A stretch of 64,000 nucleotides of DNA from Pogostemon cablin (GCA_023678885.1 CM042985.1:2096985-2160984); one strand, 5' to 3'; numbered from the stretch's first letter, positions 9,903 through 22,052 are shown. Notes: generated from the sequence alone by a model not told the origin. Translations and numbers: made by a program.

Positions 9903-12352
9903 ATGGAAGAAAAGAAAGAGGAGATGAAACAGTTACCGGAACACTTGAAGTATGTCTTCCTAGGTGACAATGGAAAATATTCGGTAATAGTATCTTCTTC
10001 CCTTGATGATGATCAACTTGAGGAGTTGTTAGATATTCTTAGGAAGTACAAGCCTGCGATTGGGTGGTCTCTTGATGATTTGAAAGGCATCAATCCTTCA
10101 TATTGCATGCATAAGATAAGGTTGTTTGATGAGGTAAAGAGTAGTATCCAAAATCAGCAGAGGGTGAATCCCGCGATTCAAGAGGTGATTATGAAGCAAA
10201 TCCTAGCGTGGTTAGATGCCGGTATTATATATCCTATTAGTGATAGTCCCCATGTGAGTCCATTGCATGTTGTAGCTAAGAAGGGGGCATGACTATTAAG
10301 AAAACCGAGGATGGAGAGAACATAGCCACTAGGATTCTAACGGGATGGCGTGTGTGTACTGATTATAGGAAATTGAATGAAAATACATGCAAAGATCACT
10401 TCCCTCTTCCTTTCATGGATCAAATGCTTGATCGTCTCGTAGGGTATGAGTTTTATTATTTCTTGGATGGGTACTCGGGTTATAATCAAATCATGATTGC
10501 TCCCGAGGATCAGGAAAAAATGACTTTTACTTGCCCTAATGGGACCTTTTCTTTTAGAATGATGCCATTTGGATTGTGTAATACGCCTGCTACTTTTCAG
10601 CACTGCATGATGGCGATTTTTGATGGGTTGATAGAGAAGATCATGGAGGTGTTCATGGATGATTTTTATGTATTTGGTTCCTCCTTTGATATTTGTTTAT
10701 CTAACCTAGCTACTGTGTTGAAGAGATGTCAAGAAACGAATCTTGTCTTGAATTGGGAGAAGTGCCACTTCATGGTGAGAGATGAGATTGTTCTTGGGCA
10801 TCATGTTTCTGCCAAGGGATTGCAAGTGGATAGAGCTAAAGTGGTGGCAATTGAGAAGCTTCCACCACCTACCAATGAAAGAGGAGTGCGGTCCTTCCTT
10901 GGACACGCCGGATTCTATAGAAGATTTATCAAAGACTTCTCAAAATACTCCAAGCCCTTGTCTTATTTACTTGAAAAGGATGTTCCTTTTGTATTTGATG
11001 ATGAATGTCTAACAGGTTTTCAAGTTTTGAAAGAGGAACTTTCTACTGCACTTATCTTGATCACACCGGATTGGACTCAGCCGTTTGTACTTATGTGTGA
11101 TGCAAGTGATGTAGCACTTGGAGTGGTGCTTGGACAACTGAGAGAGAAGAAGTTCTGCGACATCTACTATGCGAGTAAGACGTTTGATGCAGCACAAAAG
11201 AACTACACTGTGACTGAAAAAGAGTTATTGCCTGTGGTGTATGCATTCAATAAGTTTCGACAATATTTGGTTGGCATGAAGACTATAGTGTATACGGATC
11301 ATTCTGCAATTCGGTACTTGATGGAGAAGAATGAGACAAAGCCGAGAATCATAAGATGGATTCTTCTACTTCAAGAGTTTGATTTGGAGATCCGAGATAA
11401 GAAAGGTATAGAGAACGTATTGGCTGATCACTTATTGAGGTTGGAGACAAGGGAGCATTGTGATGATTCTTTCGATTATATTGAGGAGATGTTCCCGGAT
11501 GAAAAGATTATGGATGTGTTCGTTGAAGGGGCTAAACGAGCATGTGTGGTTGCTGCACAAGGGATTGATCCATGGTATGCGGATTATGTTAATTACATTG
11601 CCGTGGGTGAAATTCCGAGAGATCTCAACCGATATCAACTTGCCAAATTCAAAAGAGATGTTGAGACTTTTATATGGTATGATCCGTTTGTTTACAAAAT
11701 ATGTACGGATTCTATCATCCGTAGGTGTGTGCCCGAGATGGAGATGGAAAGTGTTCTCGAGTTTTGCCATGCACAACCGAACGGGGGGCACTTCGGAGCT
11801 CAAAAGACAGCAGCCAATGTACTTCAATCCACTCTCTATTGGCCTACTTTGTTTAAAGATTGTGAAACCTATGTGGCGACATGTGATAGATGTCAGCGTA
11901 TGGGGAATATAAGTAGGAGAGACGAGATACCGCTTCAGCCGAGCATTGTTGTGAAGATCTTCGATGTATGGGGAATCGATTTTATGGGGCCTTTTCCTCC
12001 ATCTAATGGATTTCTCTACATCCTTTTAGCTATGGATTATGTTTCTAAGTGGGTGGAAGCCATTCCTACTCGCTTGAATGATTCAAGGGCTGTCATATCG
12101 TTCTTGAAGAAGCATATCTTTGCCCGTTTTGGAGTTCCTAGAGCATTAGTGAGTGATGGAGGTTCTCACTTCGTCAATAAATTTCTGGAAAAGGTGCTTA
12201 AGGATTATGGTGTCAAGCATAGGGTCACTACACCCTATCATCCTCAAGTGAATGGGCAAGCAGAGGTCTCTAACCGTCAAGTGAAGCAAATCTTGGAGAA
12301 GATAGTAGGAACCAATAGGAAAGATTGGGCTATGAAGCTCGATGATGTGTAA
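9903..12352 (+). pseudogene. Reverse transcriptase, RNase H and integrase core of copy B
   Basis: RT motifs are clear: VSPLHVVAKKG, WRVCTDYRKLNENTCKDHFPLPF, LDGYSGYNQI, FGLCNTPATFQ, and the catalytic FMDDF at about 10655. RNase H follows (FVLMCDASDVALGVVLGQ, TEKELLPVVYAFNKFRQYLVG, YTDHSAIRYL). The integrase has the zinc-binding H-H-C-C (GGHFGAQ to CDRCQRMG), the first catalytic D in VWGIDFMGPF, the second in SDGGSHF and E in NGQAEVSNRQ. One lost base near 10284 shifts the frame between the RT start and the rest, and a TAA at 12350-12352 ends integrase early. It is a pseudogene of a Ty3/gypsy pol. Confidence 0.92.
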
Positions 12353-12379
12353 TGGGGGTTCTGTACTGCTTATAAGACG

Positions 12380-12846
12380 GTGTTGGATATGTCACCGTAC
12401 CAAATTGTCTATGGGAAGCCGTGCCACTTGCCTGTGGAGATCCAACACAAAGTTTTTTTGGCTTTGAGGAGCTTGAACTTGTCTCTTAAGGATGTGAGAG
12501 AGTTGAGGATAACTCACATTAATCAACTTGATAAGTTTAGGAATCATGCTTACAAGAATTCTGAGATTTACAAGGAAATGATGAAGAGGTGGCATGATTC
12601 TAAGATCTCATACAAGGAGTTCAAGCAAGGCGATGAGGTATTACTTTTTAACTCTAGTTTGAAGCTTTTCGCAAGAAAATTGAAGTCGAAGTGGACGGGA
12701 CCGTTCATGATTCATAGAGCCTGTGGAGGGGGAGTTTTGAGCTTATTGACGAGGATGGAGACATTATCGCGGTGAATGGGCATCGATTGAAGCACTATAG
12801 ATCGCCGGATGATGCTTGTGTCATCTTTGAAGATACCTTGTCTTAG
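12380..12846 (+). pseudogene. Integrase C-terminal remainder of copy B
   Basis: The frame continues integrase after the stop at 12352: MSPYQIVYGKPCHLPVEIQ, then KRWHDSKISYKEF and KLKSKWTGPFM. It matches the C-terminal part of the full-length element's integrase. A frame change near 12725 precedes the final KHYRS-like end, and the stop is at about 12844-12846. No chromodomain follows. Confidence 0.85.
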
Positions 12847-13967
12847 TATGGTACCGTCGTGACTCTCCGACGTTAAATATGAGCACCTGTTGGGGGTTTT
12901 CCCTCCCGTTTTTATTGCTTTATTTCTTTAGAGTGCATAAGAAATTTTTATATTGAAAGTGCTTACTTATCGGCAATTACATCTCTTTGCAAACTTAGTT
13001 TCATTTATCATTTCTACTAAGTTTGGGGGGTGTGATGTACTTACTTCAATAAGCAACGGACGAATAATCTTTTCTTTGTATCGTTTGTTAGAGGAGTTGA
13101 TTTTTTGCGGCATATTTAAAATTTTAACCGGTTTTGATGTATCGATTTTTTACAACTTGCCTAATGTTCAGTGGTGTTTTATTTTGTATTTTGAGTGGTT
13201 GCGGAGATACTCATGATTGATAAGTTTTTAGGAACAATTTTTGTTGAAGTTGTGCTCTACTTGGTACCTAATGATTCGTTTTGAAGTTCGAAGTGTGTAG
13301 GGATTGAAGAACACTCAATTTTGAAGCTTCAGGGGGTTGGTTCGACCAAGCCAGGAGGTCGAACCCAACAGAGGAAGTCGAATCGTGGTACAAAAGTTGT
13401 CCAGAGTGATGGTTCGACCTCAAGCAAAACGGTTCGACCAGAAGATCAACTCGAACTGAGGTCGAACCAGAGCAAGCAAAAGTCCAGAAGATCGGTTCAA
13501 CCATGACGTATGTGGTTCGACCTGTTCAGCAAGTCGAACCAAGGTTGAATCGATGGCATGAAACTTACAGTAGGGTGGTTCGACCTAAGCCGCTCTGGTT
13601 CGACCTGGATTGCAGGTCGAACCCAAGTCGAACCGAAAGAAGCACTTGTCCAAAAGGTTGGTTCGACCTCGTCATCTATGGTTCGACCTGTTAAACAGGT
13701 CGAACCAAGGTCGAACCAAGCCAGGTAAGTATGTTTTAAAGTTTAATTTTTGAGTTGATTCGATCACTTTTCACTCCACCCTCACCCAAATCATCTCCGA
13801 ATCGGAATACCCGTGCACCAATTCTTCAATTACACTTGATTTTGCACCGATTACACCATACTATACTCTTAGTTCTTGACTCTGTAGCGAATTTGGGCAA
13901 AATTCATCGCAAATTAGGGTTGTAGTCGCGAATCATAGTTGTGTTGTGCACTTGTTCGATTTTCACC
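12847..13967 (+). other. Post-pol spacer of copy B with purine tract
   Basis: No gene is seen. The stretch opens with the post-pol signature also present in copy A (GACGTTAAA...TTTTTATTGCTTTATTTC), then the purine tract AAGTTTGGGGGG at 13019-13030, which resembles the polypurine tract of the full-length element, then the GGTCGAACC cluster, then the leader of the env-like gene. Confidence 0.7.
13330..13730. repeat. TTCGACC / GGTCGAACC motif cluster, 3' side of copy B
   Basis: This second cluster of the same motif in copy B lies between the purine tract and the env-like gene, and matches 1150-1400 in copy A. Some members form near-perfect inverted pairs, for example TTCGACCTGTTAAACAGGTCGAA at about 13682. 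Confidence 0.85.
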
Positions 13968-15660
13968 ATGGGAAAGACTAAAGGTATGTTCTCTCAATTC
14001 AATTACTCTATGTTTGAGGTTTAATGTATACAAATTGTTGTGGGTAAGTTGATTGAGATTGATTTTGTTTGAAACTAATGGTGATAGTTGATGTTTTTGA
14101 ATTGATTCTTATGAATTCTTGTTTATTGAGTTGAGATTACTTAACTGTCGATGAATCTTGAGTTTCATGTGAATTGTTTGAAGATTAAGGGAGTGTGATT
14201 GATGAGCATGTTGATTTGGTTTGGAATTGTTGGAATTGAAGTAATTCATTGAGTTAACGTGTTGAATTGCTTGTTGAATTGCTTGGATAAGTTGATGCAT
14301 GCTTGTTAGTTGGTGTTAGAAGGTGTGATTGGTGTGGTTTGAGCTTGTTGAATAAGCAAGTGTGTTGGACTGAGATGGTAGTTTGAATGAATATGAATTT
14401 TTAGTTGATTATGCATTGAAGCTTGAAGTCTTGAGTAGGGTGTATGAGATGCTAGTCAATTACTTGTTTTCTTGTCTTGTTGGTTGTTATTGAAGTATTG
14501 TTTTCAGAGACAGGACAAGGAATGAGTAAAGATAAGGGAAAGGATAAGGAAGTGGAAGTGAGATCGAAGAAGAGGCAAGATAGGCCCTCGAAAGTGGACA
14601 ATGTGACGAAGAAGCTGGGGTTACAACAACGTCTACCTGGAAACTTTGAACTTCAGATGAAAGAATGGGATGAGATCAAAGAAAAGTGGGAAGAAGTCTC
14701 GGACAAGATAGCTCGGACGAGATACCAAGATGATGATGCTATGAGGACGATGAGCATCCGTGATGACATCTTTTAGATGTTCGACCAAGTAGGGATTCGT
14801 AGGCTCATGGAGTTGAAGAGGCAGACTTACTTTCACGTCACAGCGGAGGTAATTTGTTCTTTTGAGATGGAGAAGGACCCACTTGGGTACCCTTATCAGT
14901 TTTGGTTTCATCTTGGAGGTGTTCGGAAGAGATGGACTGCTGAGGACTTCAACGAGCTATTTCAGATGCCTTTGAGATTTCTCGTGTGGAGAATGGGTAT
15001 TTTGATGCTAATAGTTTTTGGAGGGAGATCTCTGGAGAGATTGGAGATTACAAGATCAAGAAAGCTCGTGCGTCATCGATCAAGAACCCGGTATTGAGGT
15101 ACATGGATAGGGTGTTAGGCAACACACTGTTTGCCCGCTCAGAGGGGAGCTGTGTGTCTCGAGGGGAGTTGTATGCTCTTTGGTGTATGTTGAGCGGGGT
15201 GAAATTCAACGTTGGAGCTTACTTCATAGCTCAGCTGAATCGGTTCAGGACCGCGGGATTTCAAAAGGTCAATATTGGAGGGTTGCTGACGATTGTAGCC
15301 GAGCACTATAACTTGGATTTCACCGGCATCACACCTGTTGGAGGAGAGCCCGATTTGGTTATGTTCACGTGCGTGAAGGGTGGATTCGCTCATTTCAGGG
15401 ATGGAGATTGGTTCTTCACGAGGGGTACCAAACCCTTCTATTTCATGTTCCCCTTCGACGTGAGCAACCTGACGACCATTCGGGAGAAAAAGAACAAGTT
15501 GATGGATTCTCTCAGACACACCGCCCTATTCATGACAGTGAGGACGAATGGAGATTGGAGGGCAGTGGCTCGGATGTGCGTAGAGGGCAGGATGGCAGAG
15601 TTGCAGCAGATTGTCGACCAAGGAGAGTACTGTCCGCCACCTCAGCAGCCACCGCATTAG
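13968..15660 (+). pseudogene. ATHILA ORF1 / env-like gene with a probable intron, broken
   Basis: The downstream frame (14986-15660) shows the layout of the ATHILA ORF-1 family: FDANSFWREISGE, then NPVLRYMDRVLGNTLFARS, SRGELYALWCMLSGVKFNVG and GGLLTIVAEHYNLDF. In Athila elements this ORF lies after pol and is often called env-like, though its function is unknown. Upstream, an ATG at 13968 begins a five-codon exon that ends at a consensus donor (GTATGT at 13984). An acceptor (TTTTCAG, ending 14507) continues in the same frame into a very basic lysine-rich N-terminus. An in-frame TAG near 14774 and a frame change near 14970 break the gene. The domain call is firm; the intron is inference from splice signals and frame. 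Confidence 0.7.
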
Positions 15661-15869
15661 TCGCAGCAGCCACAGCCGCCACAGCAGCCTGAATTGAGCA
15701 CCGAGAAGATGAGCAACAGGATATGAAGATCCCGGATCAGCACGATGCACCTATTCATCTATTTGATTTACAAAACATAAAGAACTTAACCACACTTCTA
15801 GTCACCTTTATTTAAAAAAAACAACTATTCACATGGGGGACCCATAAATTATGTTCAGCGGCCACATAT
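15661..15869 (+). other. Truncated end of copy B and flank of solo LTR
   Basis: No gene is seen. A proline/glutamine-rich tail of the env-like gene fades out here, and similarity to Athila-type sequence is lost by about 15750. The 5 bases CATAT at 15865-15869 are the left target duplication of the solo LTR. Confidence 0.6.
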
Positions 15870-18090
15870 TGATTAGAGTTATTTTCACCTAGATTTTAGT
15901 GTCTTTTTATATGTATTTTCGTATTATTTTATCCGTATTTTATATGTTATTTGGTTGTGTTTTGTGTTTTTATTGAAATGTGTGTGAATGAGCTTAAACT
16001 TAAGATTTTCACTTTTTATTTGATGATAAACATGATAAGGAAGATGTAGGAAAAATTGGATCTCAAGACGGGAGATCAAACAAGGAAGAAGAAACAAAAG
16101 TGCAAGAACACGGCTGGCCGTGCTGGCAACACGACTCGTGTTGCAGCACACGGCCCGTGTACCAGACACGGGCCTGTCCAGAATGGTCGTGCGGCGACAT
16201 CTATTTATCCAACACGACCACCACTTGACCGTGTTGCGGAGCTCGACCCGTGTTGTATCACACGACCCGTGTACCAGACACGGGCCTGTAAGCGGCGGCC
16301 GTGCGGCGACGTCTATGCATTCAACATGGCCACCCTTTGGTCGTGCGACGCGGCACGAGTCGTGTGTCATTTACCCTGACACGACACAACTCGTGCGACG
16401 CAGCACGACTCGTGTCGGCACCAGAACAGGATATTTTTTTTAATTCTTCTAGAAGCCTCCAAATGGGTATAAATACCCCTTTATTCAACAATTGAAGGAG
16501 AACGAGCCAAAACAGTGAAGAAATACAGGAGCCAGCACTAACACGGGCCGTGTAGCCAACACGGCCCTATAAGAGTTGGTCGTGCGGCGACACCTAGTCA
16601 TTCAACACGAGCAACTTACGGCCGTGTCCAGTTACACGAGTCGTGTTGGCAACACGGGCCGTGTAGCCAACACGGCCCTGTGAGACGTGGCCGTGTGCCG
16701 ACATCAGAAGAGCCAACACGATCACCCTGTGCCCGTGTTACAACACACGACTCGTGTTGGTAGCACGATCCGTGTTGCGTAACACGGCCCTGTAAGGAGA
16801 GGCCGTGCTGCAGCATCAGAAGACACAACACGGCCACCCCGTGGCCGTGTTACAGAGCACGACTCGTGTTGGGTATTTTCCTGCTGAAATTTCCAGATCC
16901 TTCTAGAAGCCTCTAAAGGGGTATAAATACCCCTTTATTCAACAATTGAAAAAAAAGATCCGAAAATCCCATCCTCTACACACACATCACACACCATTTC
17001 TTCCATTTTCCACCTTCATCTTTATCCATCTTCATCCATCTTCATCCATCTTCATCCACCCATCATATATTCCATTTTTGGTGCTAAAGACTTTAAAATC
17101 AAGAGCTAGAGGTGGAGATCAAGAAGAATAGAAGATTCTCTTCAAGAAATTGATAGGGAAGAATCCATTCATTTTGTATTTCTTTAGATCTAAGACTATG
17201 GGTATTTGTAATGAATCATTTATTTATTTTGTTACTTTTATCATGATAGGCTAATCCCTCTAGTGGGATTAGGAGCATGAAGAGCATATTAGATTTATAT
17301 TATCATGTGGATTAAATTGGTTTTTGGTTTAATTGATGTTGATTTCTATTCATGGAGTTTAATTGTCTTGATGTTGTGATGGCATGGTTTGTTATTCATG
17401 AATGTTTATTGGTTTAATGGATTGTTGATCAATGGATTATTTGTGGTAATTAAATGCTATCATGATGTTCATGTATGTATTGCTTGGAGTGAGAAGGAAA
17501 CGGCCCTCTATAGTATTAGGAAGGCATGAATAGACATTGAGTTTGGGTTTGACCGAAAGGATATTTGAATCAATGAGGGGAACCAATCCATTTGTTAGCC
17601 TTAGTACACAAAAAGGGAGAGTTTAATCTAACTAGTACCTAGATGGAAGGGGTTAATGTTGGGCTTTGATCTTAAGTGCTTTTGGGAGTCTTAAATGGAT
17701 CAACAACCTTTGTAACCCGAAAGGGAGCTTAGGATACAATCGTGATCACCCTTAGTCTACATCAATTGAGTTAAATTCCTTTTGCATGATAATATGAATC
17801 GAGTGTGCTTGGATGTTTCTAATCCCATGTTTTTCCATATTTGAACTTTAGCACCCATTTTCTTTACGTATCATTTCTCTTATTTGCTATTCTTATTTAC
17901 TTGTTCCTTGCTTTAGTTGTTACTCATCTCAAAACCCCCCCGATCATCTTTACAAAAACAACATGAACATGAGCTCACGTATTTTGCTAGTCCGAACATA
18001 ATTCCTTTGTGGATTGATAATTTTTCTTGGGATATACTACTACAACGATCGAGTATTCTTGCTCGTGAGTGCTCTAGAAATAGACAAACA
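15870..18090 (+). mobile_element. Solo LTR with 5-bp target duplication CATAT and an internal duplication
   Basis: The element starts TGATTAGAGTTATTTTCACC and ends AAATAGACAAACA, and is flanked by perfect CATAT repeats (15865-15869 and 18091-18095). It belongs to the LTR family of the full-length element at 25943-37640, but is 2221 bp against 1823 bp. The extra length comes from a repeated block: the ACGGCC cluster, TTCTAGAAGCCTCC and TATAAATACCCC occur twice (about 16100-16490 and 16500-16940). No internal domain is present, so it is a solo LTR, clearly older than the full-length element. Confidence 0.9.
16100..16870. repeat. Doubled ACGGCCGTGT palindrome cluster in solo LTR
   Basis: Two clusters (about 16100-16420 and 16540-16870) of CACGGGCCGTGT-type motifs are separated by TTCTAGAAGCCTCC and a TATAAATACCCC box. 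Other LTRs of the family have one cluster. Confidence 0.85.
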
Positions 18091-18095
18091 CATAT

Positions 18096-18307
18096 TACTC
18101 TCTCTATCAAAAAAATCATCACAAATCAGTTGACATTTACATTGTTAAAAAAGTTAACTTTATTTATTAATTATTTTAAGGATGTTTTAATATTTTTAGG
18201 ATAGGTTAAATATGTTGAATATATAATTGGATAAAAATGGCCTTTTTAAAAAAAAAATATTATAAGAAAAATAAATGAATAAAGTGTAGAGGATTATGTG
18301 AGATAAA
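18096..18307. other. AT-rich intergenic DNA
   Basis: No gene, repeat or conserved motif is recognised beyond A/T-rich sequence. Confidence 0.6.
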
Positions 18308-18515
18308 TACTCCCTCCGTCCGGTTCTAAGATATCTGTTTGCCTTTTACACGTGAATTTAAGAGTATTATTATTATATGTAAAATGAGTAGTTGTATTAG
18401 AGAGAAGTTGTGGGCCATATTGCGTACTTTTTTTACTAAATAGAATAAATTGATACTTTTGAAGCGGACACAAAAAATAGTAAAATGGATACCTTAGAAG
18501 CGGACGGAGGGAGTA
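18308..18515. mobile_element. Stowaway-type MITE
   Basis: The ends CTCCCTCCGTCCG and CGGACGGAGGGAG are inverted repeats flanked by TA on each side, the signature of Stowaway (Tc1/mariner-derived) MITEs. It has about 204 bp of body and no coding capacity. Confidence 0.9.
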
Positions 18516-18711
18516 TATATTAAGTATACTATATCAGAAACTTTTCTGCGTGCGTTGCGTGTCGTCTTCAGAGCGCTCCATTATGACGTATACTTTTCTC
18601 ATTTTCTTTGGAATTTTTAAATTATTTTTTTATGTTTTCCTTATTTACTTATCATTAACTTCCTTATTTAATATTTTTCTTTTTGAAATAATGTATTTTC
18701 TTATTTTATAG

Positions 18712-19012
18712 GGTAAATTACTAAAACCCCACTCGAGGCTTGTCCAAACTACCAAATAAACCCGTGGTTTGAAAAATTATCAATTATCCCCTTTAACTTA
18801 TTTTTTATTTGAACATTAATAAAAATACACTTTTTTTTTAAAATAAAGAAGGATGAAAATGACATCAAGACCCATATATTTAACATTGTATTTTTAAATT
18901 TCATTATTTTTTCAAAAAAATATTTTTTAAAGGGGGTAATTGGTAATTTTTCAAACCACAGTGTTTATTTGGTAATTTGGACAAACCTCGAGGGGGGTTT
19001 TGGTAATTTACC
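18712..19012. mobile_element. Foldback MITE with long terminal inverted repeats
   Basis: The left end GGTAAATTACTAAAACCCC and the right end GGGGTTTTGGTAATTTACC are inverted repeats. Pairing continues inward for about 80 bp (CGAGG...TTGTCC, ACCAAATAAAC, TTTGAAAAATTA). The centre is AT-rich. No clear target duplication was seen, so the superfamily is not assigned. Confidence 0.85.
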
Positions 19013-20048
19013 ATATTTTATTTATTAATCTTAAATAGGTAATAAATTAAAAAAATTATTTATAGAAATTAACAACAAAATATTAATTAAAAATAAAAAT
19101 TATGTTTATTTGAGATAATAATAAATAAAAATATATATAATTTTTTAAAAAAAATCAAATTAAAATATTTATCAAAATATAAATTAAAAATATATTTATC
19201 TTTTCTTACATGTGGACCTTATTAATTTATCATAAAATAATTTTTTTTTATTTTGTTTGATGACCAATTAAATTTTGAATATCTTTATATATTTATTTTG
19301 ATTTCATTATTTAATATTCTTTCGCACCTCACCCATAAACAACCTTTTTGGTTATTCATTCCAAACACACACATCCGATTTTTGAATAGGAATAGAAACT
19401 TTCTTCAAGTTTCTCTAGATAATTTATTTATAATAAAAAGTACAAAATTTTATTTTGATGGAGCGAGATTCGATTCACTTCTAAATAATTGAATCTCATT
19501 CACCTCTAAACAATCAATTCAAGTAATTGATTCAATTATTCTTCAAGAGGAATAAGATAATAGATCGATTCAAGTATTCTTGAATCATTCAAGTATTTTT
19601 TAAATCGATTTGACTCTTCAAGTATATAATCTCAAGTATTTTTTCTTCGAGAGGAATAAGAGGATCGATTCAAGTATTTTTTTAATCGGTTTACCTTTTC
19701 AAGTATATAATTTTAAGTATTTTTTAGGAAGAGTAATAAGATGATCGATTCAAGTATTTTCTAAATTGATGTTAAAAAATTAATTCATGTAGATCATTCA
19801 AGTATTTTTGAAATTGATTTACCTCTTTTAAGTAGATAATCGATTCAAGAACTAATTAATAAAAGTGTAACCTTGAGATTTTTTTCTTATGGTAAATCTT
19901 AAATTAATAAACTACATTTGACTATTTGAGTATCACAACTTTAAGCAAAGGTTCGATTTATTTAAATTAAACATAATCAAATTAAATTGACCATCCACGT
20001 GGAACGTGACTTCGTTATACGATGTGGAATATTAGATATGAATATAAC
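19013..20048. other. AT-rich intergenic DNA
   Basis: No gene is seen. It is very A/T-rich and contains the minisatellite at 19545-19850. Confidence 0.6.
19545..19850. repeat. Degenerate minisatellite, about 85-100 bp period
   Basis: Three diverged copies of a unit built on AATAAGATGATCGATTCAAG, TATTTTTTAAATCGATTTACC and TTCAAGTATATAAT are visible, beginning near 19549, 19651 and 19735. Confidence 0.7.
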
Positions 20049-20713
20049 TATATAAGTATTTTTATTTAATTAATCTAATTTGCTGAAAATTACATGCACT
20101 AGATCACATCCGCGCCTAATCACGTTAATTAATAAAATTTAAAAAATACGATAACATTAATCGATTCATGACATAATTGACAATAAAACAAACACCCTTT
20201 TTTCTTCCTTGTAATAAGGAATTTATGTTTTTATTTTATAGTTTTATTTATTATAAAAAGGGGCCGAATAAAGCTGGAAGCTAATTTTATCATCATCAGC
20301 TAAGCTGGAAAAGGTAAAAATGATAAATCGGAAAGTAAAAATATTTTGTTTGGTTAGAAGGCCTATACGTGATTATTACATTCATCCCCGTTTTCCCACT
20401 TTGTAGCTCTCACCAATCCACTTCCTCTTTCTTTTTTTTTTATAAATTTAAATTAATAATATTATAATGATAAGAATTTTAGAAAGACATTTTTATGCAA
20501 CAGTGACTCAATAAGAATATTCAATTTTATCCAATAAAAATTAAATTAGGTGAAACACGGGTCTTGTTATCATTCGAGACATCTCAAATTAATCATGAAA
20601 TTATATAGTATGTTATTAATTATTGTTAAATTACCACATAATCTAAAAATTTAGAGTCCAATTAGGGTGCACCGATGCACCTATATAATTGTAATTGTTA
20701 GATCGATTTATTA
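20049..20713 (+). repeat. Left arm of a 665-bp inverted duplication
   Basis: The whole stretch reappears in reverse complement at 47626-48290. By eye the arms are the same length and differ at only a few percent of positions; six substitutions were counted in the first 250 bases. It lies about 1.3 kb upstream of the AUX1/LAX start codon. No terminal inverted repeat or ORF is seen within the arm, so it does not look like a MITE itself. Confidence 0.93.
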
Positions 20714-20820
20714 TTCAATCTCGACATTAAAAAAATAAATAAATAAAGAAGCATGGGACTTAATTAAAAAAAGAAAGACAGAGAAAAAGAGAAGGGGAAA
20801 AACTTTAGGAGTAATATGTA

Positions 20821-21079
20821 TACTCCCTCCGTCCCATAGAAAGAGTTACATTTACTGTTTGCACGAAGATTAAGAAATATGGTATTTTAATGTGTAGTGG
20901 GTTGAGAGATATAATAATTTAATGTATAATGGGTAGTTGTATTAGTGTTGTGTGTGGGCTCCATGATGATAAAGTGATTGATTTATGTGGGTCTCATTTA
21001 CTTAAAAAGGAAATGTAACTCTTGTAGCGGGACGCCCTAATTAATAAAATGTAACTCTTGTTGCGGGACGGAGGGAGTA
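20821..21079. mobile_element. Stowaway-type MITE upstream of AUX1/LAX
   Basis: CTCCCTCCGTCCCATAGAAAG and GCGGGACGGAGGGAG form terminal inverted repeats flanked by TA (20821-20822 and 21078-21079). The body is about 255 bp and non-coding. It lies about 1 kb upstream of the start codon, within the likely promoter region. Confidence 0.92.
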
Positions 21080-21436
21080 ACTATATCCATGTTTTGAGTG
21101 ACAATGGAGAATTCTAACTTTATACATTAATTTGATATAAAGTTAAAATCTACTCTACTTAAAATTCAAAAAAGATATATACTAGCATTATTCATGATTT
21201 TCAAATTCAAAGCAAACCCAAATCAAACATTATTCATGGTATCTCGAATCATTAGTGGGAAACAGTGAAATAGAGAAAATGAAACTACATTTAATTGATA
21301 AAGTACTCTTACATGGATCACCTCTTGTCACACCACCACTTTTTTTTTTTAAAATATAAATTTTAATAATTAAAAATAAAAAGTTAAAATCGTGTAATTA
21401 ATGCACAGCTCCCCTGCCAGAAGTTATGGTATTGTT

Positions 21437-21444
21437 TATATATA
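21437..21444 (+). promoter_or_regulatory. Probable TATA box of the AUX1/LAX gene
   Basis: TATATATA stands about 610 bp before the start codon. It is followed by a CT-rich, non-AT-rich leader (about 21475 onward), a typical plant 5' leader composition that differs from the flanking DNA. Confidence 0.45.
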
Positions 21445-21474
21445 TGAGATGCTTTAATAAGTAGCAGAAAGTCC

Positions 21475-22052
21475 TCTTCCTTTTTTCTTTCTTTTGTTAC
21501 TCACTCATTACTCTGTAATAACTAATAACAATCCCCCCACCCCCTTCTCTCTCCCCCCCTTCTCCTCTCTGCACCATACTATAAAGAAGGGAAAAAGAAG
21601 TCTGTTTGCTCATTGAAACTTTGCTGCTTTTGAGGTGCAGAATTTGCATTTACTTGAGAAGGATTTTTTGCTACTACATAGCATAGCTGCTGAAGTAATT
21701 TGTGGGCTGCATTAATTAGGAATACTCTGTTCTGTTTAAATCTCTCTCTGAATTCTTGGAATGAAGAGCTACCTAGCTGTTTCAGACAATCTCTCTCTCC
21801 CTTGATTCATTAATTCTTGTTTTGGTTAGAAAGCATATATTCTGGAGTAAGTTTATTAATCTGAGATCTTGCTGCTTCAAGAAAGAGACTAATCAAACAC
21901 AGTAAGGATTTTCAGACAGTTTTCGTTTGTTTTTACTACTCTGGATCTGTAGGAATTTTTCCTGTAATTCTTTTGTCTCATTGAGTGTCATTTCTTTTTA
22001 ATATTTTCTTCTCTGAATTTGTTTCCAATTCCACAGAGAGAGAGAGAGAGAA
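21475..22052 (+). other. Probable 5' leader of AUX1/LAX
   Basis: This is a pyrimidine-rich untranslated leader with a (GA)n tract at 22034-22051 directly against the start codon. A possible leader intron is suggested by GTAAGT near 21847 and CCACAG near 22035, but this is only a splice-signal guess. Confidence 0.5.

Larger units (their letters stand above)
5566..15740 (+). mobile_element. Decayed Athila-type Ty3/gypsy element with env-like gene (copy B)
   Basis: In order on the plus strand: LTR end and primer-binding site (6175), gag (6280 to about 9278), protease (9282), RT, RNase H and integrase (9903-12846), purine tract (13019-13030), GGTCGAACC cluster, and an ATHILA-ORF1/env-like gene (13968-15660). 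This gene order, and an integrase without a recognisable chromodomain, fit the Athila lineage of plant Ty3/gypsy elements. At least six frame breaks and an internal leader duplication make it non-functional. The 3' LTR is not recognisable and the element appears truncated near 15740. Both outer limits are approximate. Confidence 0.75.

Noticed and set aside
13031..13330. 3' LTR of copy B starting at TGATGTACTTACTTC after the purine tract
   Set aside because: The env-like gene lies further downstream and copy C has identical internal purine tracts, so this is more likely an internal purine tract than the LTR start.
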